Source: Sipunculus nudus (lineage: Eukaryota; Annelida; Sipuncula; Golfingiida; Sipunculidae). Taken from it: 64,000 nucleotides of DNA. Every line of letters begins with the position of its first letter. Position 1 is the first letter of the stretch. The DNA is taken from contig CM049318.1 in NCBI GenBank assembly GCA_026874595.1, positions 33,749,956 through 33,813,955 on the forward strand, in the 5' to 3' direction. The translations under genes were made by a program, and so were the position numbers. The notes below the pieces were generated by a model that saw only the letters and a list, made by a program, of their open reading frames with translations, was not told where the DNA came from and did not search any database. Positions 46,472-58,286 of the stretch are shown piece after piece.

Positions 46472-47780
46472 CATATATATTGTTCTATTTCCCATATTAG
46501 GTAGGTAAATAACAAGGGACCCATGGGTCACGGGGCTCAGCTGTTATATATGATAAAAAATATGATTTGGGAAAGAGGCACATGCTTGTTTTGTGTGGTA
46601 ATAAATATAAGCTTTATTATGAGTTGTTGATGTTTAGCTTATGTATGATTTTGATAGTATCTTAGGAGACAGGGAGGAGGATTGATTTAATTTATTTTAT
46701 TAACAAATGGAGTGCTATTGTCACACAGATTTTGACTTGGCCATATAACTTATAAGCAGCACATATTATAAAAGAGTTTGAACTATTTATTAAAATTTAA
46801 TAACAAATATTGTGCCAATATAATTTTTATTTAAAAAAAAATAATAAGAAAATCATATGATTTTTTAAAATAAAATATAACTGAAATGATTATTGAAATA
46901 ATATTATAGAATATATTCATGAATGCATTCATGAATACATTTTGAAAGTATCTGCACTGGTATTCAAATACTTTCATTTTTACCTGAATTCCCATTCTTA
47001 TGCAATAAAATTTTTTAATGCAAAACATATTCATATTCATATTCAAATACATTTGCAAAGCATTCGCACCATGTCTAGTATTTATTCAGTTTTAGCCAAA
47101 CAAAGATGTTGAGAATCCAGAATATACAAAATTCACAAATTTAAATAATGATCACAAGTACCTGGTTTTATGGCTTTTATTTATATTAAAAAAAAATAAA
47201 TGTAATATATTCACTTTGGACTACTTTCACATCAATCTACACACTAGACACAGTAGGAATCTAGATTAATATTATCAACTGCATCTTTGTCTATCATTAA
47301 TTTCCTTCATATGATCCCTAATGATTAATAATGAATAATATGATTTATTTTTTTATCATTAAAATTTCACTGAAAAATACCATGGGTGACTGCATGGTGT
47401 TATTTGGAATAACATTGACATTGACATTCTATCCATCCATCCAAGATTCTTACACCATCAGTAACTGCAAGTTAATTTTCTGTTACTCATCAACTAACAA
47501 ATTCCTTTTCTATTAATTTTTTTTTAATTTGTTATAAAAAAAAACAAAACAAAATTATTAATTTATTGTTTATTGTTATGTTGTTTTTCAAAACAACTAC
47601 TAGATGAGTTGGGTTGGACACCTTGATCAACTGTGGCTGGGCATTAGCTGCCTGGCTGCCCCAGTGTATGCTTCGCTCAAGCATGCACAATCTGATGAAA
47701 GGTCAACAAGGTCAACATACAGGTGACTGAAGAGGGGCTGGATTAAGCCTGGGTCTGACATGGTCTCATATAAACATTAA
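46472..47780. other. AT-rich spacer with a palindrome
   Basis: Contains the 22-bp perfect palindrome at 46915-46936 and short TTCATA repeats at 47026-47050. A moderately GC-rich stretch at 47600-47770 is unrecognised. Confidence 0.5.
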
Positions 47781-49145
47781 TAAAACTTACAATATTTGGC
47801 CAATTTCTCTCAGCTTTCTAAACTACAAAGATGAAATCCTTATGATATGAAAATTATATCAACAATGCTCTCAGGAAACAAACGTGCCATGGTCAAAGTT
47901 GGGCAAAATTTAAGGTACTAATTTTATATTTATACTAATAACTTATAAATTTGAAAAATTCATAACTAATTTTTGGTATTCAATTGAATCTTGATTAAAT
48001 AATGTTACATCCCTGACAAAAAATCTCTAGCTTCAGCAATCCTCTTGTTAAGGGAGTAAATATATTTCTTGATTTTTTAAAAAGTGCATTATGTTTGGGC
48101 CCATTACTTAAAACAATTACGCAATACTGACATCATTTCTGGCATGTGCATAGCGAATGTATAGAAAAATATGTATATTATATATGATCAAAGTCAGATC
48201 AGTGGTTTAGATATTAGGCAGTCTTACAGTGTAACAATGGGTTTTTAAGGGAAAAAAGAAGTTTTTCATTAATATTTCGAAGATATTAAGTCCTAGTGAT
48301 AAAATTCTTGGCATGGTAGGGGATTTTGGAGACATTTAACTGTATGCTAAATTTAAGGAACTTAGAGCTGAAGCTGGGGAGCTGAGCTCTAGCAAACTGC
48401 ATAACACTAGCTTGATGTAAACTTGATGTGACATGGTGCTTGAAAACTTGAATAAAATTTACAGTTTTTGATCAATTGGTTTCAAATTTTTGGTGTTAAC
48501 AGACAAAATGCTAACAAAAACATGCTGTGAAAATTAAATTCACAGTACTTACAGGAAAAAAACGTGCCATGGTCAAACTTGGGCAAAATTTAAGGTACCA
48601 ATTTTATATTTTTGCCAATATTTAAAAAAATTTAACAGATTTTGATCTAATTTTTGGTATACACTTAAATTTTGATCAATTAAAGTAATACTTTAACACT
48701 TTTGGTCTAAAGTGACCAAATATCTTTCCTGATTTTTTTACTAATCCATTATGTTTGGGCCCATAACTTTTTTGAATTAAATAATACTGACTTAATTTCT
48801 GGCATGTACATAGGAACTATATAGAGGAATATTTATGGTAAATATGAAGAAAACCAGATGAGTGGTTTTGATATTAGGCAGTCCTGAAGTGTGAAAATAG
48901 ATTTCTAATAAAAAATTGAGGTTTTTCCTTAATACCTGGAAGGAACCAAGTCCTGTTGACCCAATTTTCAGCATGGTAGGAGATTTTTGGGACATCTAAC
49001 TGTATGGAAAATTTCAGATTTGTAGGTCCAATGGTGTCGAAATGTGCCAGTCTTACCGACAGACATCCGGACAGACTGACGGATGGACGACAGACAATGG
49101 ACCACGACTATAGCTCAGATGACTTATAGTCAGCTGAGCTAAAAA
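47781..49145. repeat. Two ~665-bp repeat units ending in the hairpin module
   Basis: Both units carry ACGTGCCATGGTCAAA-TTGGGCAAAA then TTAAGGTAC-AATTTTATATTT (47885 and 48565), CATTATGTTTGGGCCCAT (48086 and 48747) and GGCATGGTAGG (48311 and 48971). The end has GGACAGACTGACGGATGG and the hairpin at 49112-49140 with an A run. The core is unrelated to the array at 41-44 kb, but the end is the same. Confidence 0.85.
49112..49140. repeat. 3' hairpin module (copy c, best stem)
   Basis: AGCTCAGATGACT, loop TAT, AGTCAGCTGAGCT; 12 of 13 positions pair. An AAAAA run follows. Confidence 0.9.
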
Positions 49146-49402
49146 GTGGTATCTTACCTTACCCCTGCCCCCCCCCCCCACCCTGTCTTATAAGAAACCT
49201 TTAGGTGACCACCTTTAACTGAGAGTATGTACATTGGTTTTAACTGACCTGTCTGATAAGGCCACCAGTGATTTACAACCACTTTTGGCCAGTACCATCA
49301 GTGGCCTCACAACACAGGTTTCACAGAACAAGCTTACAAGCAATGTGAACAGTCATGCAAGGTTAAAGTACTACTAGTCTGAACTACTTTTAACTTCACT
49401 CC

Positions 49403-49782
49403 TTACGGCCTGTAATTTTTTAGTTGTCTAACAAATCCAGGGTTAGGGTTAATGCTGGGTCTTTTGGATTTGACAAGACTAGTTGCTTCTTCATATGTCA
49501 TTTCACGGTAGTTCATCAGGTATCCTATGACTATGCTTGCCGAGCGGGACCTTCCTGCATTACAATGGACCAGCACACAGCCTTCTTTCATTCCTTCTGT
49601 GATGAATTCAAATGCTTCGTCAAAATAATCTCGAATGTCCGTGGTATCCAGATCTAAAATGTTCAGTTGTTTATATTTGAAATTTCCAGGGAAGGCATTG
49701 GGCACCATGGAAGCCACGTTTAATATGTGAGTGACAAAATGTTTCTCTAGCGTAGCGAAGTCTGTAGCTACATCCTGAGACC
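49403..49782 (-). CDS. DUSP19: Dual-specificity phosphatase 19, exon 2
   Basis: The exon opens after TTTTCAG (intron side at 49783) with G|SQDVATDF, then THILNVASMVPNAF, LNILDLDTTDI (general-acid Asp at about residue 114) and the active site VHCNAGRSRSAS (Cys144 in HC-x5-R, Arg150). It ends RQLKNYRP* at 49403-49405. The phase joins exon 1 exactly. DUSP19 (SKRP1) dephosphorylates Tyr/Thr residues and is linked in vertebrates to the MKK7-JNK pathway; that role is assumed here from homology. The joined protein is 196 residues against 217 in human. No frame damage is seen. Confidence 0.93.
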
Positions 49783-52700
49783 CTGAAAAGACAAGACAAT
49801 ACATAAATGATAAATCTATATAATACTTGATTGTGGTGTCACTTAATCATTGTCCCACAACTCCATTTTGGCCACAACCCAGTAACCCTTTGTTCGGTTT
49901 TGAAAAATCAGGAACAATGCCACAAGTGAAGGTCATATCTCATATTTTCTCATAAATCCCGAGTAATTTAACATTATTTTGAAAACAGGCTATAGCAGTG
50001 CCATCTATCAGTGATTACCCCAGTGTATCCATTTTTTAAAAATCTTGCCAGATTTAAATTAGGCTGAAGGTTAACTAGTCCAGAATGAAATCACAAGTCG
50101 ATGAAGTTGTGAGGACTTGTCATAACACAAGAACCTATAACAGCATCTGGTAAAATCCCATTTATTGCTAAATATACATGATAAATTATCACAACAAGCA
50201 CACTCATTTTGCTCTTATTTGGCACCATCTTGGCATCAGTATGCTAGTATTACATATGCTAGTATACATTAATAAATAAACCTAAAAGCAGGGTCTGACA
50301 TTAAAGACTGCTTGACTTGTCAGAGCAGGTGACTAAAGCTGTAAGAGAAGTGTATCCTTCAACATTAAGACGTGTTTATAAGATAAGATACTATATAAAT
50401 TTACATAATAAAATGTTTCATACAATAGTGTATGATTTGACTGGCTTGCTGTAAAAGAATGTATTAATTATTAAGAAAATATACAAATGCACAAAAAAAT
50501 CTATAATAGAAGCATACTAACTATAGCCTAGACTGTATTGTCACAAGGCATGGGTTAAAGTCCAAGATAGTTGATACATCAGGCCACACACAAAAAATAA
50601 TGTTTTATAGACTCTGGATACAAAAAAATACGGTGCTGCAGGCAATCATTTTCCTCTTTTTCCTTACTGGTGGCAACACAATACCTGAAATTTTACAAGC
50701 TTACCAAGAAAATACAAGAATACCCTTCAGTTCTTGAACTGTGCATATGCTCAACGCTAAATTTAGTCCTTTTTTTCATACCTATATGATATTCTTTATG
50801 GAATTTGTGCCATGAAAGAAAAAATAAAAAAATTACAAAGGACCTTGTCCTCACTTGCAAAAACTAGAATATCAGTAAAAGCTGATAAAAGCCCTCAGCT
50901 AAAAGAACAGTGTTTATAGGTGGTTAGAGTAACAAGTAAAAAATATTTGTTGTCATGCGGATGTAAATCTGTACATGTTATAAATTTAAATTTGAGAGGT
51001 ATATACCATGTTTCATAACAATCCACCAAATGCTTCCTGAGAAATAAGCTGCTAAGTTATTTTCTATTCTAAGCTCTGTGACCTCAATAAGTCAGTCAAG
51101 AACACCCATCTTTAAATTTACCAAGATATTGTTAATATGCAATAGCACTGAAAAAATGAAGTTCCTGTCTTGAATACCTTTGGAGATATCTCGTACAAAA
51201 GGCCAAAAGTTAAAATCGGATAAAAATTCATTAAAAATCAGAAACAGTATGTGGTGCCCCAAACTTGTGCAGCAGGTACAGACCATCAGTCCCAATGATC
51301 ATAGTAAAATTCAATGGTTCCTTAGAAATTAGATTTAAAGTCTTTGTCTGTAATCAGCTCTAAAATGTCGAAAATTAGGTCATGGTCACCCATGTTTGAA
51401 CTTGACCAAGATTTTGTCGATATACATCATCACCAAAGAATGAAAATTCCCTTGGTGAATCCTTTTAGAGATATCCTGCTGACAAAGCAAAATTTAAAAA
51501 ATCCGATAAAAATTCGTAAAAAATCAGAAATTGTAGGTGGCGCCACCAAACTTGTGGAGCAGGTACAGACTTTCAGTCCAAATGACCATAGTAAGTTTTG
51601 TAAAAATCCACCCAATGGTTCCTTAGATATAAGCTTCTAAGTGTTTTTCTATAATTAGCTCTAAAACGTAGAAAAATAGGTCAAGGTCATTAATCTTCAA
51701 ACTTGACCAAGATTTTGTCAATATCCATCTTCACGGAAGAAATAAAATTCCTATGATGAATCCTTTTAGAGATATCCTGCTGACAAGCCCAAAGTTGAAA
51801 AATCAAATAAAAATTCATTAAAATTCAGAAATTGTAGATGGCGCCACGAAACTTGTGTAGCAGGTACAGACTATCAGTCCCAATAATCGTGGTAAGTTTT
51901 GTGAAAATCCACCAAATAGTTCCCGAGTAATAAGCGTCTAAGTGTTTTTCTATAATCAGCTCTAAAATGTAGAAAAATAGGTCAAGGTCACCCATCTTCG
52001 AACTTGACTGAGATTTTGTCAATATACGTCTTTACCGAGGAAATAAAATTCTGACGGTGAATCCTTTTCTAGATATCCCACTCACAAGGTAAAAGTTAAC
52101 GGATGCCAGACGGACAGACGGACAGATTGGGTTACGACAATAGCCCATCAGCCTAAGGGCTGAGGGCTAAAAAAAAATTTGATCCAAAACATATATAAGC
52201 AATGAATCTGTAGAAAATAATTTTCTTTTCTTTATGGATTAAGTTTATTTTTTATTAATTTGGCAATGACCAATTATTAACTTAGATCTGTCTTATTAAA
52301 CAATGGTGTGCTGAATGGTTTAAATCTTTTAGAATAACAATCACCTTTTGTTAGTAATCACTTGTGGTATATTGATTAAATACAGATGTATAAAAGGGAA
52401 TATTATCAAAGGCACTGCATTAAGAATAATATTTATAATTAAAATGATTCTGTTACCTCAACATTAATGCTGCCTCCCCCATATACAGTGACAGAGAACA
52501 TCAAGACACTTTATATTATATATAACTACTCAGTAAAATTATGCTTTTAAAAACAATATGGCTTTGACGTTGTCACTTCAGTGGACCATGCATGAAAAAA
52601 CTAGAGTTTATGTGGATTGTCAATTTGTTTTTGCTCAAATAATTCTTTAACTCTGTGAGATGGCTATGTCTTTGTGCTGACTCAGGGCCAGAGCCGTCCA

Positions 52701-53320
52701 CTGGTATAAAAGGCTTCCTTAGTTTTAGCAAGCAGAGCTAACCTGTGATCCAACCATTAGTAGAGTTAGTGAACAATGTCACATATTCTGTGTAGAACAT
52801 ACCAACGTTTGTTAAAGTCAGCTTTTCACCTACCTTATGTTCATGTGACTTCTGACCTACTCTGCATATATATCAATAAACTCTAGTTATCTCCTGTTAA
52901 GAAAAATTCTTATGTGACAGAGATATGAGCTTGTTTATGTACAAACTGTCTGTAAACACAGCAATGTTGACAAATGGAAAATCATGTAACCTAAAGTGGT
53001 AGGCTGCTTATGTGCAGAAGTTGTATGGTCACCAGTTTCACAACAACATTTGCAAAACTACACTTCATCTGACTTGCCACCAGATATTCTTACTGAATGT
53101 GTTTTGATTATTTTGGGGGGTTCCCCTGCATGTTATAATACAATGAGATCAGTCACTGTGTTTTCAGGCCTTTTTTTTAAAGGTTTACAGTATCATCTTT
53201 AGTTAATTTAGTCAGATGTCGGAATAGGCCACTTTTAGGATTCTGGCAGAGGTTAATATGTGGTCTTTAACCACTTTTTATTTGGCTGCTTCTATATTAC
53301 TTGTGTGTATTGTAATTTAC
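49783..53320 (-). other. DUSP19 intron, filled with repeats
   Basis: About 3.5 kb. It holds the tandem array at 51060-52170 and otherwise AT-rich DNA without a supported gene. Confidence 0.7.
51060..52170. repeat. Tandem array (~295-bp units) with hairpin module, in the DUSP19 intron
   Basis: About three and a half units repeat CACC-AACTTGTG-AGCAGGTACAGAC, TAGAGATATC(C/T), GTCAAGGTCA and GGTGGCGCCACC-like cores (51250, 51536, 51837). The end has CAGACGGACAGACGGACAGA and a covaried hairpin AGCCC.../...GGGCT at 52142-52168, then an A run. Confidence 0.85.
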
Positions 53321-53531
53321 CTAGTAAAAGCCCTGGAAGAACCTCAGCAACCTGCATGTCTGGTTCAAGATCGACAACGTATCCATGTTCTACACCAATG
53401 ACCTGTGTGTGACATGTGCCATTAGCATCACGTGTCTCTTTCAGCCGGCGGCCATCTTCTGTTGTAATTTCAGTTTCTGTTTTATGAAGGTTTGTCTTGT
53501 TGAATGATTTGATCTGTCCTAGGAAACTCAT
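53321..53531 (-). CDS. DUSP19: Dual-specificity phosphatase 19, exon 1
   Basis: ATG at 53529-53531 opens MSFLGQIKSFNKTNL, matching the vertebrate DUSP19 N-terminus in pattern (short leader, IKxF, NL). It continues VVDLEPDMQVAEVLPGLLL and ends with a G|GTAAAT donor at 53321 in phase 1, joining exon 2's GG to make Gly. It contributes 70 residues, including the conserved entry DLQV-type strand before the catalytic domain. The gene is flanked and invaded by repeats but its coding sequence is open. Confidence 0.92.
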
Positions 53532-53780
53532 ACTTTTCTGAAATTAAATGCACAAAGAGAATCTTAGAAAACATATATCATAATAACTTAAATCAGCCAA
53601 GCAAAAAAAAAAGAAAAAAAATTGTAAAAATTAGAAAAAATATTAGAAAATATATATTAGAAATATGAGTGGGACAGGTGAAGTAAGGCATGGATTGAGT
53701 AACAAGGGGAAATAGAGTGAGGTGTGTTGCATGTAAGCATGGATGTTTGCAGCCGAAATGTGTATTGTACCACAAAATCT
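53532..53780. other. DUSP19 upstream region
   Basis: AT-rich, no distinct promoter motif recognised. Confidence 0.4.
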
Positions 53781-54155
53781 AGAAAGCTTTCAAAGTTGTA
53801 TACAAATGCAAAAAGTCAAAATCCAGAAGGCTATCAAATATGTATAAACCTGCAAAATTTCAGGTAGATAAGTCAAACCAGTGCAGAGATACGAGTGATT
53901 TTATCCCATGGCAGACAAACAGACGGACGCTGTGCAATAATGGTTGCAGGTGCTGCCACCAGTTTTGTGTTTGATAAAGAGCTATGTGAGATCTATACAC
54001 ATGCAAAATTTTGGCCAAATTGGTCAAACAGTTCCCAATATATGAGCTTGGATGTCTGCTTTGTATGATTTGTGCCTTGCTAATGGACAACCAGACCGAC
54101 GACAGGCAAAGTGAAATACATATACCTCAGTTGACTTACAGTCTGCTGAGCTAAA
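53781..54155. repeat. Short repeat element with hairpin module (copy e)
   Basis: Two diverged units with TGCAAAATTT and GGT-AAAC features, a GGTGCTGCCACC core at 53950, GACAAACAGACGGACG, and the terminal hairpin 54124-54152 with an A run. Confidence 0.7.
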
Positions 54156-54942
54156 AATTTGGTGTAAACCAATTCAGTGCTTTTTACATTATTCTTCTTT
54201 CAAATACATAACCACATAATAATACATTAAACATTTGGCATCCTTGGGCAAAAAGAGAGCATATTTTGACGTTGCAATCATGTAGATTTACAATATATTA
54301 TCTGTGTTCATTGCATTGAGGTGGTACTGTAAGAACTAGTAAAAATAGGAGTAAAAGGAAAAATTCTTGGAAAAAATAAATAAACACTGCACTTGAAGAA
54401 GTGAAAGAATCGAATGGAAGGCTCCTGTTGACCGGAATTCTGGTGTGTGTGGGTATGTATATGTTGTAAAGTTGATCGAACTAGATTAACAATTCAATTA
54501 GTGATCAAATTTATACCTATTTTACACAAAATTCTCCACATCAAGATCTATTCACCACAAGTCATGATGAGGGAGTGATGAGGCCCAGTCGGTGACCCTG
54601 GGCGATAATAGCAGATACTCTGCATCAGTTAGTGCGCCATCTACCGGTCACGAATCCGTTATGGCAATCTCCACCAGAGGTCTCTTCAGTCAGATTTGAG
54701 ACAGACTCCAGGATGAAAATAACTGGCCCGATCTGGTAAATTTTTCAAAGTGCATTTATTCTATATACAAGAACTATCTTAAAATTCGTTCTTAATATCA
54801 AAAGATAAATGTCATCTTAATTATATCAATTCATGATTGATTTGCAGTTTTATTTTATAAACACTGTTGATCACGTTGCAAGGACGGAATATCCGCATAG
54901 ACTCTTAAGTTAATTAGGCCTATATCACTATAGAGTATATAA

Positions 54943-55023
<81 letters not shown>

Positions 55024-55047
55024 TATATGTATATGTATATGTATATG

Positions 55048-55079
<32 letters not shown>

Positions 55080-56900
55080 AATATATATATTTATATATGT
55101 ATGTATATTTATATATATATATACTCGCACTCCCTGTACACTTTTAAATTTATGCTGGGGGTGTCCATCCCCCCCCCCCCCATTTCTTTTTTTCTAAGAC
55201 CCTGTATCTGCCCTCTCCCCCGGAGATCCGCTTCTGACCCACGTTATCTACTTCTAGTTGGTCTGGTGGCTTTACATTACTAGCGATTATATCCAAGAAG
55301 TGAGTCACTTTTTTGGTTTATTTCTCCATGGCAACACCTCTCCTAGGTGCACCAAACTGGTCCCTACAGTCCGTGAATCATGGCTACTTACCACCCTCTA
55401 TAAGTGGACTGACCCATTAATAGCTACCCCTATGGTAAAGGATGCTGCCAAAGGGCTGGGTGGAAAAACCTCATTTGTTCTCGAGTCTATCATCTGAATG
55501 ATACAGACGTTTGCCCAGCGGCCCACGTCTGGGGCGGCACTTGGTCGAGCCACTATCATCAGCTTACGGGCTAAACGTTATTCGATATAAGTGAAAATCT
55601 GTTGATAGTACCCGTCTCGACTTTATAGCTCTTGACCATCACGTTTAACAAATGATTTGGCAGTATACGTTTCGGCTTAGTAATAACAACCATTCCGAAT
55701 TTGGACAGACCTTTCGACCATTTGATGGATTAAAACAAATTCTTTAGTTGTTTTATTTTATCTGTGGAATAAATCCTACATGTCTGGACAAAAGAGGTTG
55801 ACCTGTGACCTATCATGTAATCAAACTTTTGACCCCCTAATTTTAACATTAATTGAATTGAACAAAACAGAAGTTTACAAAATAGACTTAAATGGGGTGT
55901 ATGCCACAGATAAAGTGCTAAGTTTATAACGGAAAGACAGGGCAGGATCATTGATTTCTTTAGGGGGTCGGGTGAATGCCATGGACTGACCCTCGGAAAC
56001 AAAACAAGATAACACGCTTAAAACAGAACAAGTTTTAGTCAAAGAACACAGTAACATGTTATTAATTTGTAATTTTACAGCATGTTAAATGTTGTTTTAA
56101 CTTTGTTGAAAAATAATGAAGTCTCTAAATATCTCCATGAGAGAAATTAAAGCATGTTCATCAAATATCTTCATGGAAGACTTTCAGCCAAGGTCAACAA
56201 ATAAATTCAACGACATATCACTCATGGGTATTTTTCTTCAATATACATTAATATACATTAATTATTACATATGGATAACCGTTAGGAAGACCAGCGTGGG
56301 TCATTCTGTCAATTAATCATTTCCAACATGTTATCCTCCTACCATTCCATAAAGTTTAAAGAAACTTTAGAACTGCCAAACTTTTTTTCAAGCGTTTCTC
56401 GTCAGCAAAAACTGAGGCATATAAGGGGCCCACCTGTAAAGCATTTGAAGGGCCAGGGTTATCGAATATATTTGATTTTAAGCTGGAACCATTAACGGTT
56501 GATGTTTTTTTTTATATAGCTTAATTACATGATATGAATATTATAGATGAAATACTAGTACATGTATATATGAAAATATGACTATAAAATATATATAATA
56601 TTACAGAAATACTAGTATACCAGACTATTTGTAGACTAATGCCACTGCAAATTATATGGAGAATCACCTTGATACTTTCATAAAATGCATGCAGTAACGG
56701 TATTTACCTTTAGGGATAAAAGTGATTTTTTTTAGTCTGTGACAGGAAAAATAACTTATTTAACGAATATAAGAAATTTAAAGAAATTTAGAACTGCAAA
56801 AAGTCAGAATTACAACTGTACGTCGTCCATTTAAAACTGCTCAAATAGGGGTTAACTGCGTGTAAAAATATCCCGTTTCCTATTTGTGGACTGATGACAC
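54156..56900. other. Intergenic with large AT microsatellite
   Basis: A (TA)n / (TATG)n microsatellite at 54948-55125 and poly(C) at 55168-55181. An open frame at 55258-55497 (+) has no recognised family. Nothing else is supported before the carotenoid oxygenase 3' end. Confidence 0.5.
54948..55125. repeat. Long (TA)n / (TATG)n microsatellite
   Basis: About 178 bp of alternating TA with TATG/TATA interruptions. Confidence 0.95.
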
Positions 56901-58286
56901 TTAAAGTTTCGGAAAAAATCGACCGTGAACAGTTAAAGGTATAATTTGAGAAAGCGAGCAGCGGTTTATTTGGTTCATGGTTTGGGCGTCATAAACGCCT
57001 AAATAGGATTCCTTTTTTACTCCGTCAAGGACAACACTCAACAAAACGCCCTCGTCTTCACGGACGCCGTTAGGGTGCGCCACATACCACGGCTCCAATG
57101 GGTGGTGATCGTGCTGAATCCAGCCCATGTCCGGTCCACCGCACAAGTTCTTCTTTGACAACGCGGTGGACACGTTACCATTTTCCAATTGCAGTGTGCT
57201 TCCATATATATAACAATAGTCAAAATGTCGGTATGCTTCGTTGATAACCGGCAGGTCTAAATGCGCAGGATAATCAAGTTCTCCTACAGACGGTAATGAA
57301 CGCACCGTGATCGTTTTCGTGTATAAGTCGATAGTGTAACGCTTCAGTGTGGCTTGAACATAATATTTCTCTAACTTGTCTGAATTATGGATATTTGAAA
57401 ATTTCAGAAACTTAAAAAAACTTATGTTTGGGTAAGTAACCATGTCAACCTGGACTACTGTATCACTGAGTTCAACTGAGTTCACGTGATGCATCACAAA
57501 TATGTTTTCAGTCTCTAAAGTGATTTGTTCTCCAGTGTAAATGTTTACTACAATCACGCTTGTCGGTTTATCGGGGTACCAGTCAAAACTTTCCAGTGCG
57601 TTCATGGTTCTCATGTATCTGCTGATACTTACGTACACAGGACATAAAAACAAAACGGCGTAATGTCGTGACAACCCAAAAGAATGCATATAGGGACCTT
57701 GTTTCACCGGTATATGTTTGATAACCTGACGCTCCCTAGCAGATATAATGCGAACTAAATCAATCGACTCCATACCAAACGGCATCGGGTTTAGCATATG
57801 GGCGAAAGTGATATAATTATCTGTCCCAAATTCCGGAACCGGATGTGACGTAGTCATCAGTGGCGCCTTGATTCCAAAATAATAATTTCCTGGAACGGCT
57901 GGATTTATTTCATCGAGCACTCTTAAACTTTTAGGACCAAACTCATAAGAATTCCAAAAATCACTGACAGCTACAAATTGAGAATTTTTATAGTTGTGTT
58001 TCTGACCGAACTGAAGCACATTCACGTTTGTATTGTCAATACCATTCTTAATCGCAAGCAATTTCTCCCAAAAAGAAAATGGCGGCTTCACACTGTCAAA
58101 CAACGAGAAGGGAGCGATGTCATCACTGGCCACCGATTCATTGTAGAAATCCGTGCGCAGAAACTTTGCTGAGTAAAATATTGTTTGGTTTCCCCGAAAT
58201 TTGAACGAGTGAAGTTTGGCGTATCCGTCGAAAGGATGTGTCAACTTCCGGTCCCCCATCTCAAACTGGCCTGCACCATTACGAAT
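56901..58286 (-). CDS. Carotenoid oxygenase (BCO/RPE65/ninaB superfamily), exon 2
   Basis: The exon starts after a TTACACAG acceptor with IRNGAGQFEMG and runs 461 residues to TAA, without breaks. The four iron-binding histidines of the family are placed as expected: SHPVPEFG (about residue 209), YMHSFGLS (262), FVMHH (327-328) and HGRFFP (515). PFDGYAKLHSF is the conserved strand near the start. The PDPCK motif of vertebrate BCO/RPE65 is not seen; the equivalent stretch reads APFSLFDSVKPP. Family members cleave or isomerise carotenoids and retinoids with Fe(II) and O2. With exon 1 the protein is 522 residues, normal for the family. Substrate cannot be read from sequence. Confidence 0.93.
   Translation of the reverse strand: MRNGAGQFEMGDRKLTHPFDGYAKLHSFKFRGNQTIFYSAKFLRTDFYNESVASDDIAPFSLFDSVKPPFSFWEKLLAIKNGIDNTNVNVLQFGQKHNYKNSQFVAVSDFWNSYEFGPKSLRVLDEINPAVPGNYYFGIKAPLMTTSHPVPEFGTDNYITFAHMLNPMPFGMESIDLVRIISARERQVIKHIPVKQGPYMHSFGLSRHYAVLFLCPVYVSISRYMRTMNALESFDWYPDKPTSVIVVNIYTGEQITLETENIFVMHHVNSVELSDTVVQVDMVTYPNISFFKFLKFSNIHNSDKLEKYYVQATLKRYTIDLYTKTITVRSLPSVGELDYPAHLDLPVINEAYRHFDYCYIYGSTLQLENGNVSTALSKKNLCGGPDMGWIQHDHHPLEPWYVAHPNGVREDEGVLLSVVLDGVKKESYLGVYDAQTMNQINRCSLSQIIPLTVHGRFFPKL

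Noticed and set aside
55258-55497. 79-codon open frame after the large microsatellite
   Set aside because: No family recognised and no promoter or splice support; may be part of an unlisted repeat.
57038-57223. Second minus-strand frame within the carotenoid oxygenase
   Set aside because: Alternate frame of a clearly conserved enzyme exon.
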